Positions 35,621 to 44,689 of a stretch of DNA of 64,000 nt are shown in pieces. The stretch comes from Secundilactobacillus collinoides DSM 20515 = JCM 1123. Lineage in GTDB: Bacteria > Bacillota > Bacilli > Lactobacillales > Lactobacillaceae. Under the pieces are notes generated by a model that searched no databases, was not told the DNA's origin, and saw only the letters and a program-made list of their open reading frames with translations. The stretch is taken from contig NZ_AYYR01000013.1 in the NCBI RefSeq assembly GCF_001435975.1, positions 62,001 through 126,000 on the forward strand, written 5' to 3'. Every line of letters begins with the position of its first letter. Positions within the stretch are counted from its first letter, which is position 1. The position numbers and the translations under genes were made by a program.

Positions 35621-37435
35621 TTAAGATTGAAGGTTACTAAACTGGCTGTTATATAGGGCTGCGTAGAAACCATTAGCGGCTAGCAGATTTTCATGTGTGC
35701 CGCGTTCAACGATTTCACCGTGGTTGACCACAATGATCTGGTCCGCATTTTGAATCGTTGATAACCGGTGGGCAATAACAAAACTGGTTTTATCCTGCAT
35801 GAGCTGCGTGGTGGCTTCCTGGATGTCCAGTTCAGTTTTCGTATCAATGGATGAGGTGGCTTCGTCTAAAATCAGCAGCGGTGTTTGCGCAATAAATGCT
35901 CTGGCAATGCTGAGAAGCTGACGCTGTCCCTGTGATAAATTCTGCGCGCCATCCGTCAACGGTGTGTCATAACCCTGCGGCAATAGGCGGATAAAACTAT
36001 CGGCATTCGCGGCCTTGGCCGCAGTGACGACATCGGCATCCGTTGCGTTCGGCCGTCCGAGCAGAATGTTTTCTTTGACAGTCATTGAAAACAGGAAGGG
36101 TTCCTGCTGAACAATGGCAATGTTGCGCCGCAGGTCCTGACGTCTGATCTGGTCAATGTTAATGCCATCAATTGTGATGGTGCCGGCATTTAAAGGATAA
36201 AGCTTCGTCAGCAGGTTGATCGTTGTTGTTTTACCGGCACCCGTTGGACCTACAATGGCCACCGTTTCACCGGGTTTCGCTGTTATCGACAAGTCTTTCA
36301 GTATATTAACGCCCGGTTCATAGCCGAAAGAAACGTGCTTCAGCACGACTTCGCCCTTGATCGACGCGGTTGGTGGCAGTTGTTCTTCGTCTGGCTCCGG
36401 CGTGGCATTGACCACTTCAAAGACCCGTTCAGCGCTGGCAATCGAAAGCTGCAGCGTATTAATCAGGTCCAGCATGTTGCGGATCGGTCCGTTAAAGTCC
36501 CGTAAATAAATCAGAAAGGAGAAGATGACCCCGACCGTAATGCCGCTGTAGCCCTTGATGATGGCGATAGCGCCGATAATGGTGATGGCCGCGTAGGCTA
36601 AATTATTGACCATGTTGTTTAACGGCCCCATGGTACCGCTGAAGAATTGCGCCCGGTAAGCGTGGTCGACGTAGCGTTGGTTCGTCGCTTTAAAATCACT
36701 TAGAATTTGATCCGTCCGTTCGAATAATTGAATCGTTTTTTTACCGGACAGCGTCTCCTCAATCTCACTGTTTAAAACACCAAGCTCTTCTTGCTGGTGA
36801 ATAAACGAGGACTGGGTGGCGCGAGCAATGGCGCGTGAAAAAACGTAGGTGCCAAGCGAAGCTACTAGGACAACGACCGTCAGCATCGGACTGACGATGA
36901 GCATGGCGATCAGCATCCCGATGACCGTAATGATCCCCGTGAAGAGCTGAATAAACGTTTGCATGAGGGCGGTATTGATGTTGTCAACATCGTTGGTCAT
37001 CCGGCTCATGAGATCACCGCTTGGATGGTGGTCAAAGTAAGTGAGCGGCAGACGCTGCATACTGCTGAAGATATCATGCCGAATTGAGGCGCTGGTGTCT
37101 TGAGAAATGAGCACCATGAAGTGGTTTTGCAACCAGTTGAAAATACTGGAAAATAAGTACATGCCGACCATAATACTGCAGATGATCGTCAGCATGCGCA
37201 GCCGGTCGGAACTGATATATTGGTCGATAATGATCCCGTTTAACCGGGTCCCGACAATCGAGACGACGGTGGTCACAATGGTGAATAAAAAGACCATAAA
37301 AAGCTGGATACGCTTTTTGACCAGATAATGCCAGAGCTGTTTTAACGTCTGACTTAGATCATTGACGGTCAGCTGTTCCTTGGAATAGTGCTGGTGATGA
37401 CCATGACGATTGTTCATGCCAGGTGCGTTACGCAT
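35621..37435 (-). CDS. ABC exporter half-transporter, catalytic-site subunit (LmrD/BmrD-like)
   Basis: 604-residue half-transporter. A His-rich N-terminal stretch (RHGHHQHYSKEQ) precedes six membrane helices (about 35-330) and a nucleotide-binding domain. Walker A is GPTGAGKTTTINLL near 390, the signature LSQGQRQLLSIARAF near 490, and Walker B LLILDEATSSID retains the catalytic Glu. With the preceding gene it should form a heterodimeric multidrug exporter like LmrCD or BmrCD. AGGAGG on the minus strand favours ATG 37435 over GTG 37444, leaving an 8-base overlap with the upstream gene. Substrate not determinable. Confidence 0.88.
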   Translation of the reverse strand: MRNAPGMNNRHGHHQHYSKEQLTVNDLSQTLKQLWHYLVKKRIQLFMVFLFTIVTTVVSIVGTRLNGIIIDQYISSDRLRMLTIICSIMVGMYLFSSIFNWLQNHFMVLISQDTSASIRHDIFSSMQRLPLTYFDHHPSGDLMSRMTNDVDNINTALMQTFIQLFTGIITVIGMLIAMLIVSPMLTVVVLVASLGTYVFSRAIARATQSSFIHQQEELGVLNSEIEETLSGKKTIQLFERTDQILSDFKATNQRYVDHAYRAQFFSGTMGPLNNMVNNLAYAAITIIGAIAIIKGYSGITVGVIFSFLIYLRDFNGPIRNMLDLINTLQLSIASAERVFEVVNATPEPDEEQLPPTASIKGEVVLKHVSFGYEPGVNILKDLSITAKPGETVAIVGPTGAGKTTTINLLTKLYPLNAGTITIDGINIDQIRRQDLRRNIAIVQQEPFLFSMTVKENILLGRPNATDADVVTAAKAANADSFIRLLPQGYDTPLTDGAQNLSQGQRQLLSIARAFIAQTPLLILDEATSSIDTKTELDIQEATTQLMQDKTSFVIAHRLSTIQNADQIIVVNHGEIVERGTHENLLAANGFYAALYNSQFSNLQS

Positions 37436-39149
37436 GCTGACCACCTCCTAACTGGGTCTGCGCGACTTCTTGGTAGAAGGGCGATGATTGCAATAATTGC
37501 GCGTGGGTGCCCTGTGCCACCAGTCGACCCTGATCCAAAACAAGAATCAGATCACTGTCGACAATTGAAGAGATTCGCTGGGCAATGGTCACGGTTGTTT
37601 TCCCTTTGCGATCCTGTCGTAACGCTCGTTGGATTCGCGCGTCAGTGGCCAGATTGACCGCGCTTGTGACGTCGTCCAGAATGAGGATATCTGGTTTTGC
37701 GACAAGCGCCCGGGCAATGTTCAGCCGTTGCTTTTGACCACCCGAAAAGTTATTCCCCCGTTGTGTCACCGGGGCTTCAAGCCCCTGCTCACGCGTTGAA
37801 ATGAATTCATCCGCAGCGGCCGTTTGCGCGGCCTGCTTCAAGTCAGTCGTGGTCGCAGTCTCACTGCCGTATCGTAAATTGCTGGCAATCGTACCGGAAA
37901 ACAGGGTACTGGTTTGCGGGGCCACGGCGATTTTATGACGGAGTTGAGACAGTGTGAGGTCGTTGATATTGATGCCGCCGACCTTGATGCTGCCAGCCGT
38001 CACATCATAGAGTCTGGTCAGCAGGTCCACCAGGGTCGTTTTGCCACTGCCAGTCGTGCCGATAATGCCAAGTTTTTGCCCGTCCTTCAAGTTAAAATTA
38101 ATATCGGTGAGCACATTTTCCGCGCCCAGATAGGCAAAGTTAACGTGGTCAAATTGAATGGAATTCGCTGCGGGTAAGGCCACGGTTTCCGATTGAGGTG
38201 CGTCGTGGGGCAGGTTCAGAATCTCTCGAATCCGAATAGTGGCGGTTTGAGCCCGCGACAGGCTCGACACGGTATCAATGGTATTGATCATGGCGTTTGT
38301 GATTTGAATCATGTAGTTGACGAATGCAATAATCTGACCATCAGAGATCAGATTTTGGGTGTGCAACCGGCCGCCGAACCACAGCGCAGCGACGACACTT
38401 ATGTTCAACACTACCGTGACGATGGGTGACAAAATGATCACTGACTGCTGGGCATTGACGCTAGCCTGTTTGACTTGATTATTCGTTGTTTGAAAGTTAT
38501 CGTACTGCTGTTTTTCAAGCACGTATGATTTAACGGTTTTGATTCCCAGCAGATTTTCACGCATCACTAAATTAATGTGGTCGATGGCGCGTTGCATTTT
38601 AGTAAAGAGCGGCACACTGTACGCGATGATCGCCCCCATGAAAATTAGCAGCACCGGCACCACAATAAAAAGGATCCAGGCAATTTTTGGGGAAACGATA
38701 GCGGCCATCACGATTCCGCCCAGCAATAAGAAGGGCGCTCTGATCATTGACCGGGTCAGCGTCATGACAAGATTTTGCATCTGGATGACATCGTTTGTGA
38801 TTCGAGTGATCAGTGTTGGGGTACTGATTTCCTGACCGTTTCGCGTTTTTAGCGAGAGGTCCATGAGGTGGTTTCGTAACGCTTGACCCATCTTCAATGA
38901 GGCATAACTGCCAAAGGCGTTGCAGCCGCTGCCGCAAAACATGCCAAGGATGGCAAAGAATACCATCCAAATGCCGGTTTGAACAATGACTTGGTTGTTG
39001 CCGCCGTTTTTCAGGCCAGTATCCACAATGTGAGCCATTAGCGTGGGCTGCTGCAGATCACTGAACACTTCCCCCAGCATAATCAGGGGCGCGGCGAAAA
39101 GACACACCCGTTGCCAGCCGCGGGTGTGTTGCCAAATAATATTAAGCAT
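37428..39149 (-). CDS. ABC exporter half-transporter, degenerate-site subunit (LmrC/BmrC-like)
   Basis: 573-residue half-transporter, first gene of the operon. Six membrane helices (about 15-300) precede the nucleotide-binding domain, with Walker A GTTGSGKTTLVDLL near 365, signature FSGGQKQRLNIARAL near 470 and Walker B ILILDDVTSAV. The residue after Walker B is Asp in place of the catalytic Glu, the hallmark of the non-hydrolysing site in heterodimeric exporters. The start codon has GGAGGTG. A strong promoter and an intervening terminator-like hairpin lie in its leader. Confidence 0.88.
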   Translation of the reverse strand: MLNIIWQHTRGWQRVCLFAAPLIMLGEVFSDLQQPTLMAHIVDTGLKNGGNNQVIVQTGIWMVFFAILGMFCGSGCNAFGSYASLKMGQALRNHLMDLSLKTRNGQEISTPTLITRITNDVIQMQNLVMTLTRSMIRAPFLLLGGIVMAAIVSPKIAWILFIVVPVLLIFMGAIIAYSVPLFTKMQRAIDHINLVMRENLLGIKTVKSYVLEKQQYDNFQTTNNQVKQASVNAQQSVIILSPIVTVVLNISVVAALWFGGRLHTQNLISDGQIIAFVNYMIQITNAMINTIDTVSSLSRAQTATIRIREILNLPHDAPQSETVALPAANSIQFDHVNFAYLGAENVLTDINFNLKDGQKLGIIGTTGSGKTTLVDLLTRLYDVTAGSIKVGGININDLTLSQLRHKIAVAPQTSTLFSGTIASNLRYGSETATTTDLKQAAQTAAADEFISTREQGLEAPVTQRGNNFSGGQKQRLNIARALVAKPDILILDDVTSAVNLATDARIQRALRQDRKGKTTVTIAQRISSIVDSDLILVLDQGRLVAQGTHAQLLQSSPFYQEVAQTQLGGGQHA

Positions 39150-39171
39150 GGGACACCTCCGTTATTGAGAT

Positions 39172-39212
39172 AAAAAATCCCCCCGATAGCAGTTAGCTGC
39201 CACCAAGAGGAT
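39172..39212 (-). terminator. Attenuator-like terminator in the ABC exporter leader
   Basis: Read on the minus strand, a 16-pair stem (5' arm 39212-39197, 3' arm 39192-39177, several G-T pairs, loop CTAA) runs directly into six T. It lies between the promoter at 39243-39272 and the start at 39149, so RNA polymerase must pass it to express the exporter. Confidence 0.8.
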
Positions 39213-39242
39213 ATTTAATTCTTTGTGTTTATTGTATTGATA

Positions 39243-39272
39243 AGAATAGGCTTTAACAGCGCGCTTTGTCAA
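39243..39272 (-). promoter_or_regulatory. Promoter of the ABC exporter operon
   Basis: On the minus strand: consensus TTGACA (39272-39267), an 18-base spacer, TATTCT (39248-39243). The leader is about 85 bases. Confidence 0.82.
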
Positions 39273-39411
39273 GGTGCAACGGACTGATAACGTTTCCTGT
39301 CAACGCGGTTTACCTATGCCAAATTATGGGATGGGCACAGCACACTCACGTGAACAGATCACTTCCAGGCTGGTTTTTGCAGGCACCAATTACTTTTGTG
39401 CTTAACTAAAG

Positions 39412-40464
39412 TTAGTCACCAATTTTCAACACGCAAGCGCCGCGAATATCGCCTTTTTTAACGTAGCGCAGGGCTTCATCCGCCTTGTCAAACGCATAGG
39501 GCGTCGTTTCTGGGTGGATATCCAATCGGTCGGCAAGCGTCAGGAATTCCTCGCCGTCGCGCCGGTTATTGCTTTCAACACTGGTGAGATTCTTTTCGTG
39601 GAAAATGTGTGCCTGGTAGTTCAGACTTGGAATATCCGTCAAATGGATGCCGGCCAATGCAAGTGTACCGCCAGGGGCCAGACCTTCCAGCGCCTTTGGC
39701 ACAATGTCGCCCACCGGTGCGAAAATGATGGCTGAATCCAGCTTGACTGGCGGTAAGTCATAGGCACCCTGAGCGGATTTGGCGCCCAGTTCCAGCGCAA
39801 ATTTTCGTGCGTCGGCACCACGGGTCAGGACATGGACTTCCATGCCTTGATCCATCGCAATCTGGGCGGTGATGTGGGCGGAACCGCCAAACCCATACAA
39901 GCCTAAACGGCCGCCAGCAGGAATGTTGGCGCGACGAAAGGCCCGGTAGCCAATGATTCCCGCGCACAGCAGCGGGGCAGCGGTGATGTTGTCAAACCGT
40001 TCCGGGATTCGGTACGCAAAGCCCTCCGGCGCGGTGACATACTCGGCATACCCGCCATCGTGGTCCCAGCCGGTGTACAGTGAGTTCGGGCAGAGATTTT
40101 CACGACCTGAACGGCAGAACTGACAGACGCCGCATGTCCAGCGCAACCATGGGATACCGATTCGGTCCCCAAGTTTGAACCGGCCGGCTTCAGGGCCGGT
40201 AGCGACCACTTCACCGACAATTTCATGCCCAGGTGTCACGTGCTCGTGGTGCACGGCGAGGTCGCCCTCAGTGACGTGCAGGTCCGTGTGACAGACGCCG
40301 CAGGCTAGTACTTTAACCATGACTTCGCCACGTTCAGGCGTTGGTACCGGCTTGGTGACGAATGCCAGCGGTGCTCGATCACCATCGATGGGCCCGGGTG
40401 TTGTCACTTCCCAGGCTTTCATTTCACTAGGTAAATTAGGAATTGTTGTTGCTTCGATTGTCAT
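39412..40464 (-). CDS. Zinc-dependent alcohol dehydrogenase family protein
   Basis: 350-residue medium-chain dehydrogenase. Catalytic zinc ligands are in ACGVCHTDLH near residue 55 and TPGHE near 78, with the second Cys at LLCAG near 165. The structural zinc cluster CGVCQFCRSGRENLC near 111-125 has all four Cys. The cofactor loop is GLYGFGGSAH near 188. The best match is the AdhA-like subgroup reducing short aldehydes or oxidising alcohols; the exact substrate is unknown. Ethanol formation would suit a heterofermenter, but this is inference. The start is ATG 40464 with a weak ribosome site, and an inverted repeat (40509-40543) lies in its upstream region. No clear own terminator is seen. Confidence 0.88.
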   Translation of the reverse strand: MTIEATTIPNLPSEMKAWEVTTPGPIDGDRAPLAFVTKPVPTPERGEVMVKVLACGVCHTDLHVTEGDLAVHHEHVTPGHEIVGEVVATGPEAGRFKLGDRIGIPWLRWTCGVCQFCRSGRENLCPNSLYTGWDHDGGYAEYVTAPEGFAYRIPERFDNITAAPLLCAGIIGYRAFRRANIPAGGRLGLYGFGGSAHITAQIAMDQGMEVHVLTRGADARKFALELGAKSAQGAYDLPPVKLDSAIIFAPVGDIVPKALEGLAPGGTLALAGIHLTDIPSLNYQAHIFHEKNLTSVESNNRRDGEEFLTLADRLDIHPETTPYAFDKADEALRYVKKGDIRGACVLKIGD

Positions 40465-40763
40465 TATAATCGCCCCATTTAATTTGTTCTTTTAAAGCGT
40501 ATCTGATTGGCCGCACCCGATGCTTGTTAATCGATGTGCGGTCTTTCACGACCACCTTCATTTTAGTCGGCTTGTGAAGGGAGTGCAATGATTTACTCTA
40601 GCTGACGTCGTACGAGAAAAGTGGCATTATCACGGGTTTTTCAGCACCATCGTTTAACAAGTTAGCGCAAATTTGATGCCGGTTTTCAGCTCGTTTTTAT
40701 GTTAAAATAAAAACATGTTGATTTTTCTGTTAGGACAAGACGCGTTTGTTAGCAAATTTTAAA

Positions 40764-40792
40764 ATGACAATGAATTCTGAAAGGTCTATACT
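40764..40792 (+). promoter_or_regulatory. Promoter of the aldose epimerase gene
   Basis: ATGACA (40764-40769), a 17-base spacer and TATACT (40787-40792). Confidence 0.75.
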
Positions 40793-40831
40793 AATTGTAA
40801 ATTCTTGATTCCGTTGTCGGGAGGACTTTCC

Positions 40832-41710
40832 ATGATTAGCTTACACAGCAATGATTTAACCGTAAAAATTAACGAAAAGGGTGCCGAGTTGACTAGTGTG
40901 AACGACGCCACCGAAAAAATTGAATATATTTGGCAGGCGGATCCCATGTTTTGGACACACCACGCGCCGATCCTGTTTCCAATCGTTGGCCGCTTGCAGG
41001 ACAACCAGTACACGCTTGACGGTGAAACTTTCCATATGACACAGCACGGCTTCGCCCGGGACTACACCTTTAAAGTGCTGGACCATGACGACAGCAAGGC
41101 CGTTTTTCAGTTACTGGCCGACGATGACATGAAGGCCCAGTTCCCATTTGAGTTCGACCTGCAGGTCACGTTTACGCTGACGGATCACACGTTAGATGTC
41201 AGCTATCACGTTTTGAACCTCGATGACAAGACAATGCCATTTTCAATTGGCGGCCACCCCGGGTTCAACGTCCCGCTGAATCCATATGAAGGCGGTTTTG
41301 AGGATTATGCCGTGACCGTTGCGCCGCGTCGTTCCTACGCGCAAATTCCGCTGGTCGGACCCTATAACGATGCGGACCATGAAAAAACGCTCAATTTGAC
41401 GACCCCGTTGCAGTTGGACCATGATCTGTTCAACCAGGACGCACTGATTCTTGATCTGAATCACGTTGAAACGACCATCATGTTGAGCAGTACAGTTAGT
41501 GACCACGGGGTGGCTTTGACCGTTGAAAATGCCCCATACGTGGGCATTTGGTCACCGTATCCGAAGCGCGCGCCATTTGTCGCTATCGAACCTTGGTGGG
41601 GCATCGCCGACAGCGTGAACACCACTGGCGATTTCCGTCAGAAAATGGGTATTCAAACCATCCAGCCGAACGCCGAATTTAGCGCAGACTATCAAATCAG
41701 ATTCTTTTAA
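40832..41710 (+). CDS. Aldose 1-epimerase family protein (LacX-like)
   Basis: 292-residue mutarotase-fold protein, LacX subgroup. APILFPIVGRLQDNQY near residue 50-65, the catalytic His in MTQHGFARD near 80, and SIGGHPGFN near 155 are family hallmarks. It probably interconverts sugar anomers; the true sugar is unknown. AGGA of CGGGAGGA lies just before ATG 40832, which is preferred over the longer TTG frame from 40805. It is a single-gene unit with its own promoter and terminator. Confidence 0.9.
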   Translation: MISLHSNDLTVKINEKGAELTSVNDATEKIEYIWQADPMFWTHHAPILFPIVGRLQDNQYTLDGETFHMTQHGFARDYTFKVLDHDDSKAVFQLLADDDMKAQFPFEFDLQVTFTLTDHTLDVSYHVLNLDDKTMPFSIGGHPGFNVPLNPYEGGFEDYAVTVAPRRSYAQIPLVGPYNDADHEKTLNLTTPLQLDHDLFNQDALILDLNHVETTIMLSSTVSDHGVALTVENAPYVGIWSPYPKRAPFVAIEPWWGIADSVNTTGDFRQKMGIQTIQPNAEFSADYQIRFF

Positions 41711-41721
41711 TAGTAACGATG

Positions 41722-41754
41722 AACGATTGATGGGACAGCTGTCAGTCGTTTTTT
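41722..41754 (+). terminator. Terminator of the epimerase gene
   Basis: AACGATTGA pairs with TCAGTCGTT (one G-T pair), followed by T. Confidence 0.85.
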
Positions 41755-41851
41755 AGTGATCTGGATTAGTGCTGGCGGGCACAACTGTCATCATTATTTA
41801 ATCAAACGTACGTTCTATTTGTCAAAATATCGGGTATAATAGTATTTTGTA

Positions 41852-41892
41852 GACAAAAAAAGATACCCGAGAAAAAAATCCCAAGTATCTTT
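41852..41892 (-). terminator. Terminator of plsY
   Basis: On the minus strand AAAGATAC pairs with GTATCTTT and is followed by further T. It lies 28 bases beyond the plsY stop. Confidence 0.75.
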
Positions 41893-41919
41893 GACTGCGT
41901 AGATTAATGACTAGAGGCT

Positions 41920-42540
41920 CTATTTTGAAGCGTTGCGGTTCCGTCGTTTAAAGCCTAACCCAAAGGGCACCATGTTTTCCGTGCCCTCACGGATCCGCTT
42001 AATATTGGTGCGATGCCTGTAAAACACAAAAATCGTCAGCGCAATTGCAATGATCGACAGGTACACATCGTGGAATAGAATGCTTAAAATTGTGATGATA
42101 GAAAAAGAAATCATTGACGCGAGGCTCACCATACTGGTTAAATAGATAAAGCTGATGAATAACAGGCAAGCAATGAGAAAGAAGACGGGATTGTAAGCGA
42201 GTAACATGCCGGCACTGGTTGCGACAGCCTTGCCACCTTTGAACCCGTCGAAAACAGAAAAGGTATGCCCAAGAATGGCCATTAATCCAAATAGAAGCGG
42301 GCTAACCGTGGTAATATGAAACCACGTGGGCAAAAGTGTGGCAACCGTTCCCTTGGCGATGTCGAGCACCATAACAGTTGTGCCGGCAATCGGTCCGAGC
42401 ACCCGATAGGTGTTGGTGGTGCCGATATTGCCTGACCCCGCTTTGCGAATGTCGGTATGAAAAAAGATCTTACCGATCCAAACCCCGTTTGGAATCGCGC
42501 CCAGCAGGTAAGCCAGGATGAGTAGTAAAACGAGTTTCAA
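41920..42540 (-). CDS. plsY: Glycerol-3-phosphate acyltransferase PlsY
   Basis: 206-residue membrane enzyme with about five helices that transfers the acyl group of acyl-phosphate to glycerol-3-phosphate, the first step of phospholipid synthesis. Diagnostic motifs are [16 protein letters not shown] at the N-terminus, [16 protein letters not shown] near 38-53 and [15 protein letters not shown] near 97-111. The frame is open to 42576, but GGAGG on the minus strand (42549-42553) puts the start at TTG 42540, giving the usual [13 protein letters not shown] beginning. It is divergent from parE, its usual neighbour. Confidence 0.96.
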   Translation of the reverse strand: MKLVLLLILAYLLGAIPNGVWIGKIFFHTDIRKAGSGNIGTTNTYRVLGPIAGTTVMVLDIAKGTVATLLPTWFHITTVSPLLFGLMAILGHTFSVFDGFKGGKAVATSAGMLLAYNPVFFLIACLLFISFIYLTSMVSLASMISFSIITILSILFHDVYLSIIAIALTIFVFYRHRTNIKRIREGTENMVPFGLGFKRRNRNASK

Positions 42541-42683
42541 ATTGATTTCCTCCAATACGGATTCGTTACAAATCACTGGCTAATATTTTAGCATGTTTTA
42601 ACCCAGTTAACGAGAATTATAAACAATTCACATTAAAAATTGTGTCTCATCAGCGAGTAGGCTGATTGAAAGGAGTCTTTTTA

Positions 42684-44672
42684 GTGGCGAACAAGAAGCC
42701 AACTTACGATGATTCATCCATTCAGGTCTTGGAAGGCCTGGAAGCCGTTCGAAAACGACCAGGGATGTATATCGGGTCAACAGACGGCCGCGGGCTGCAC
42801 CATTTGGTATATGAAATTGTAGATAACGCGGTGGACGAAGCACTTGCCGGTTACGGTGACGAAATTGATGTCGTTATCGAAGCCGACAACAGTATCACCG
42901 TGCAGGATCATGGCCGTGGGATGCCCGTGGGGATGCATGCCTCGGGCAAACCAACACCAGAAGTTATTTTGACGGTCCTGCATGCCGGTGGGAAGTTCGG
43001 TCAGGGGGGTTATAAGACCTCTGGCGGGCTTCACGGTGTCGGCGCTAGTGTTGTCAACGCCCTGTCCTCTGAACTGACGGTCAACATTGTCCGGGATGGT
43101 GTGATGTATGAACAAAAATTCAAGGATGGCGGCCATCCGGTCACCACTTTGGTCAAAAAAGGCAACACCCGCAAGCCAACCGGGACACGCCTGCATTTCA
43201 AGCCCGATTCAAGTGTTTTCACGACGACCGTTTACAACTACAACACGTTGGCTGAACGGCTGCGGGAATCTGCGTTCCTGCTGAAAGGTGTCAAAATTAT
43301 CCTGACCGATAAGCGCCAGGGGCAAGAACAAGAAGATGTTTTTCACTTTGAAGATGGTATCAAAGAATTTGTGAGCTATCTGAACGAAGATAAGGAGACC
43401 CTTGGCGACGTCATGTATTTTGACGGCAAAAAGGAGGGGGTAGAAGTTGAAGTTGCTGCACAGTACAACGACGGCTACACCGAAAACCTGCTTTCCTTCG
43501 TCAACAACGTTCGAACCAAAGATGGTGGGACTCACGAAGCCGGGATGCGTAGTGCCTGGACCAAGGCGTTTAATGAGTACGCCAAAAAAGTAGGTCTGTT
43601 GAAGGAAAAGGACAAGAATCTGGAAGGTTCCGACGTGCGTGAAGGCTTATCCGCCGTCATTTCATTGCGGGTACCGGAAGAGATTTTGCAGTTCGAGGGG
43701 CAAACCAAGGAAAAGCTGGGGACCCCGGAAGCCCGGACCATCGTGGACAGTGTGCTGAGTGAACAGCTCGGCTACTACCTCATGGAAAACGGTGAGTTTG
43801 CACAAATGCTGATTCACAAATCCTTGCGGGCCCGGACGGCGCGTGAAGCCGCCCGAAAAGCGCGGGATGAAAGTCGAAACGGTAAGAAACATAAGCGCAA
43901 GGAACGACTGCTGTCAGGGAAACTGACCCCCGCTCAATCGAAGAACGCTGATAAAAACGAACTGTTCTTAGTCGAAGGTGATTCCGCCGGCGGATCTGCT
44001 AAGCAGGGCCGTAACCGGAAGTTCCAAGCCATCCTGCCGTTGCGTGGGAAGGTGCTGAACACTGAAAAAGCCAAGCTGGAAGACGTCATGAAAAATGAAG
44101 AGCTGAACACCATGATCTATACGATTGGTGCCGGTGTCGGTTCTGAATTTAATATCGAGGATGCCAACTATGACAAGATCATTATCATGACCGATGCCGA
44201 TGATGATGGTGCCCACATCCAGACACTCCTGCTGACGTTCTTTTACAAGTATATGCGGCCGATGATCGATGCCGGCCGTGTCTACATCGCGTTGCCGCCG
44301 TTGTACATGATTCAGGCGGGCAGCGGTAAGAAGACCAGCATCAGTTATGCTTGGACCGACGAGGAACTGGCAAAGAAAACAAAGACACTTGGCAAAAACT
44401 ACAAACTGCAACGTTTCAAGGGGCTTGGTGAAATGGACGCGGAACAACTCTGGGCCACGACCATGGATCCTGAAGCCCGGACGCTGGTTCGGGTACGAAT
44501 CGACGATGCTGCTCTGGCAGAACGTCGGGTCACGACCCTGATGGGTGATAAGGTTGAACCGCGCCGGAAATGGATCGAAGAAAACGTGGCCTTTACCCTT
44601 GAAGAGGACGGCAGTATTTTAGATAATAACGTGGCAAATTCGGCACACACTGAGCCGACGAATGCCGACTGA
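42684..44672 (+). CDS. parE: DNA topoisomerase IV subunit B
   Basis: 662-residue GHKL ATPase subunit of topoisomerase IV, which decatenates daughter chromosomes. Motifs are EGLEAVRKRPGMYIGSTDGRGLHHLVYEIVDNAVDEALAG (about 17-57), the ATP lid GGLHGVGASVVNAL near 113 and the Toprim EGDSAGGSAKQGRNRKFQAILPLRGKVLNTEK near 430. GTG 42684 with AAAGGAG 8 bases upstream is preferred over the longer frame from 42666. Pairing with parC 17 bases downstream, away from a gyrB-gyrA setting, supports ParE over GyrB. Confidence 0.97.
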   Translation: MANKKPTYDDSSIQVLEGLEAVRKRPGMYIGSTDGRGLHHLVYEIVDNAVDEALAGYGDEIDVVIEADNSITVQDHGRGMPVGMHASGKPTPEVILTVLHAGGKFGQGGYKTSGGLHGVGASVVNALSSELTVNIVRDGVMYEQKFKDGGHPVTTLVKKGNTRKPTGTRLHFKPDSSVFTTTVYNYNTLAERLRESAFLLKGVKIILTDKRQGQEQEDVFHFEDGIKEFVSYLNEDKETLGDVMYFDGKKEGVEVEVAAQYNDGYTENLLSFVNNVRTKDGGTHEAGMRSAWTKAFNEYAKKVGLLKEKDKNLEGSDVREGLSAVISLRVPEEILQFEGQTKEKLGTPEARTIVDSVLSEQLGYYLMENGEFAQMLIHKSLRARTAREAARKARDESRNGKKHKRKERLLSGKLTPAQSKNADKNELFLVEGDSAGGSAKQGRNRKFQAILPLRGKVLNTEKAKLEDVMKNEELNTMIYTIGAGVGSEFNIEDANYDKIIIMTDADDDGAHIQTLLLTFFYKYMRPMIDAGRVYIALPPLYMIQAGSGKKTSISYAWTDEELAKKTKTLGKNYKLQRFKGLGEMDAEQLWATTMDPEARTLVRVRIDDAALAERRVTTLMGDKVEPRRKWIEENVAFTLEEDGSILDNNVANSAHTEPTNAD

Positions 44673-44689
44673 TCACGAAAGGGGATAAG

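Noticed and set aside
41835-41840. TATAAT between the epimerase and plsY, suggesting a small RNA ending at the plsY terminator
   Set aside because: No -35 or extended -10 is present at proper spacing, so a promoter cannot be supported.
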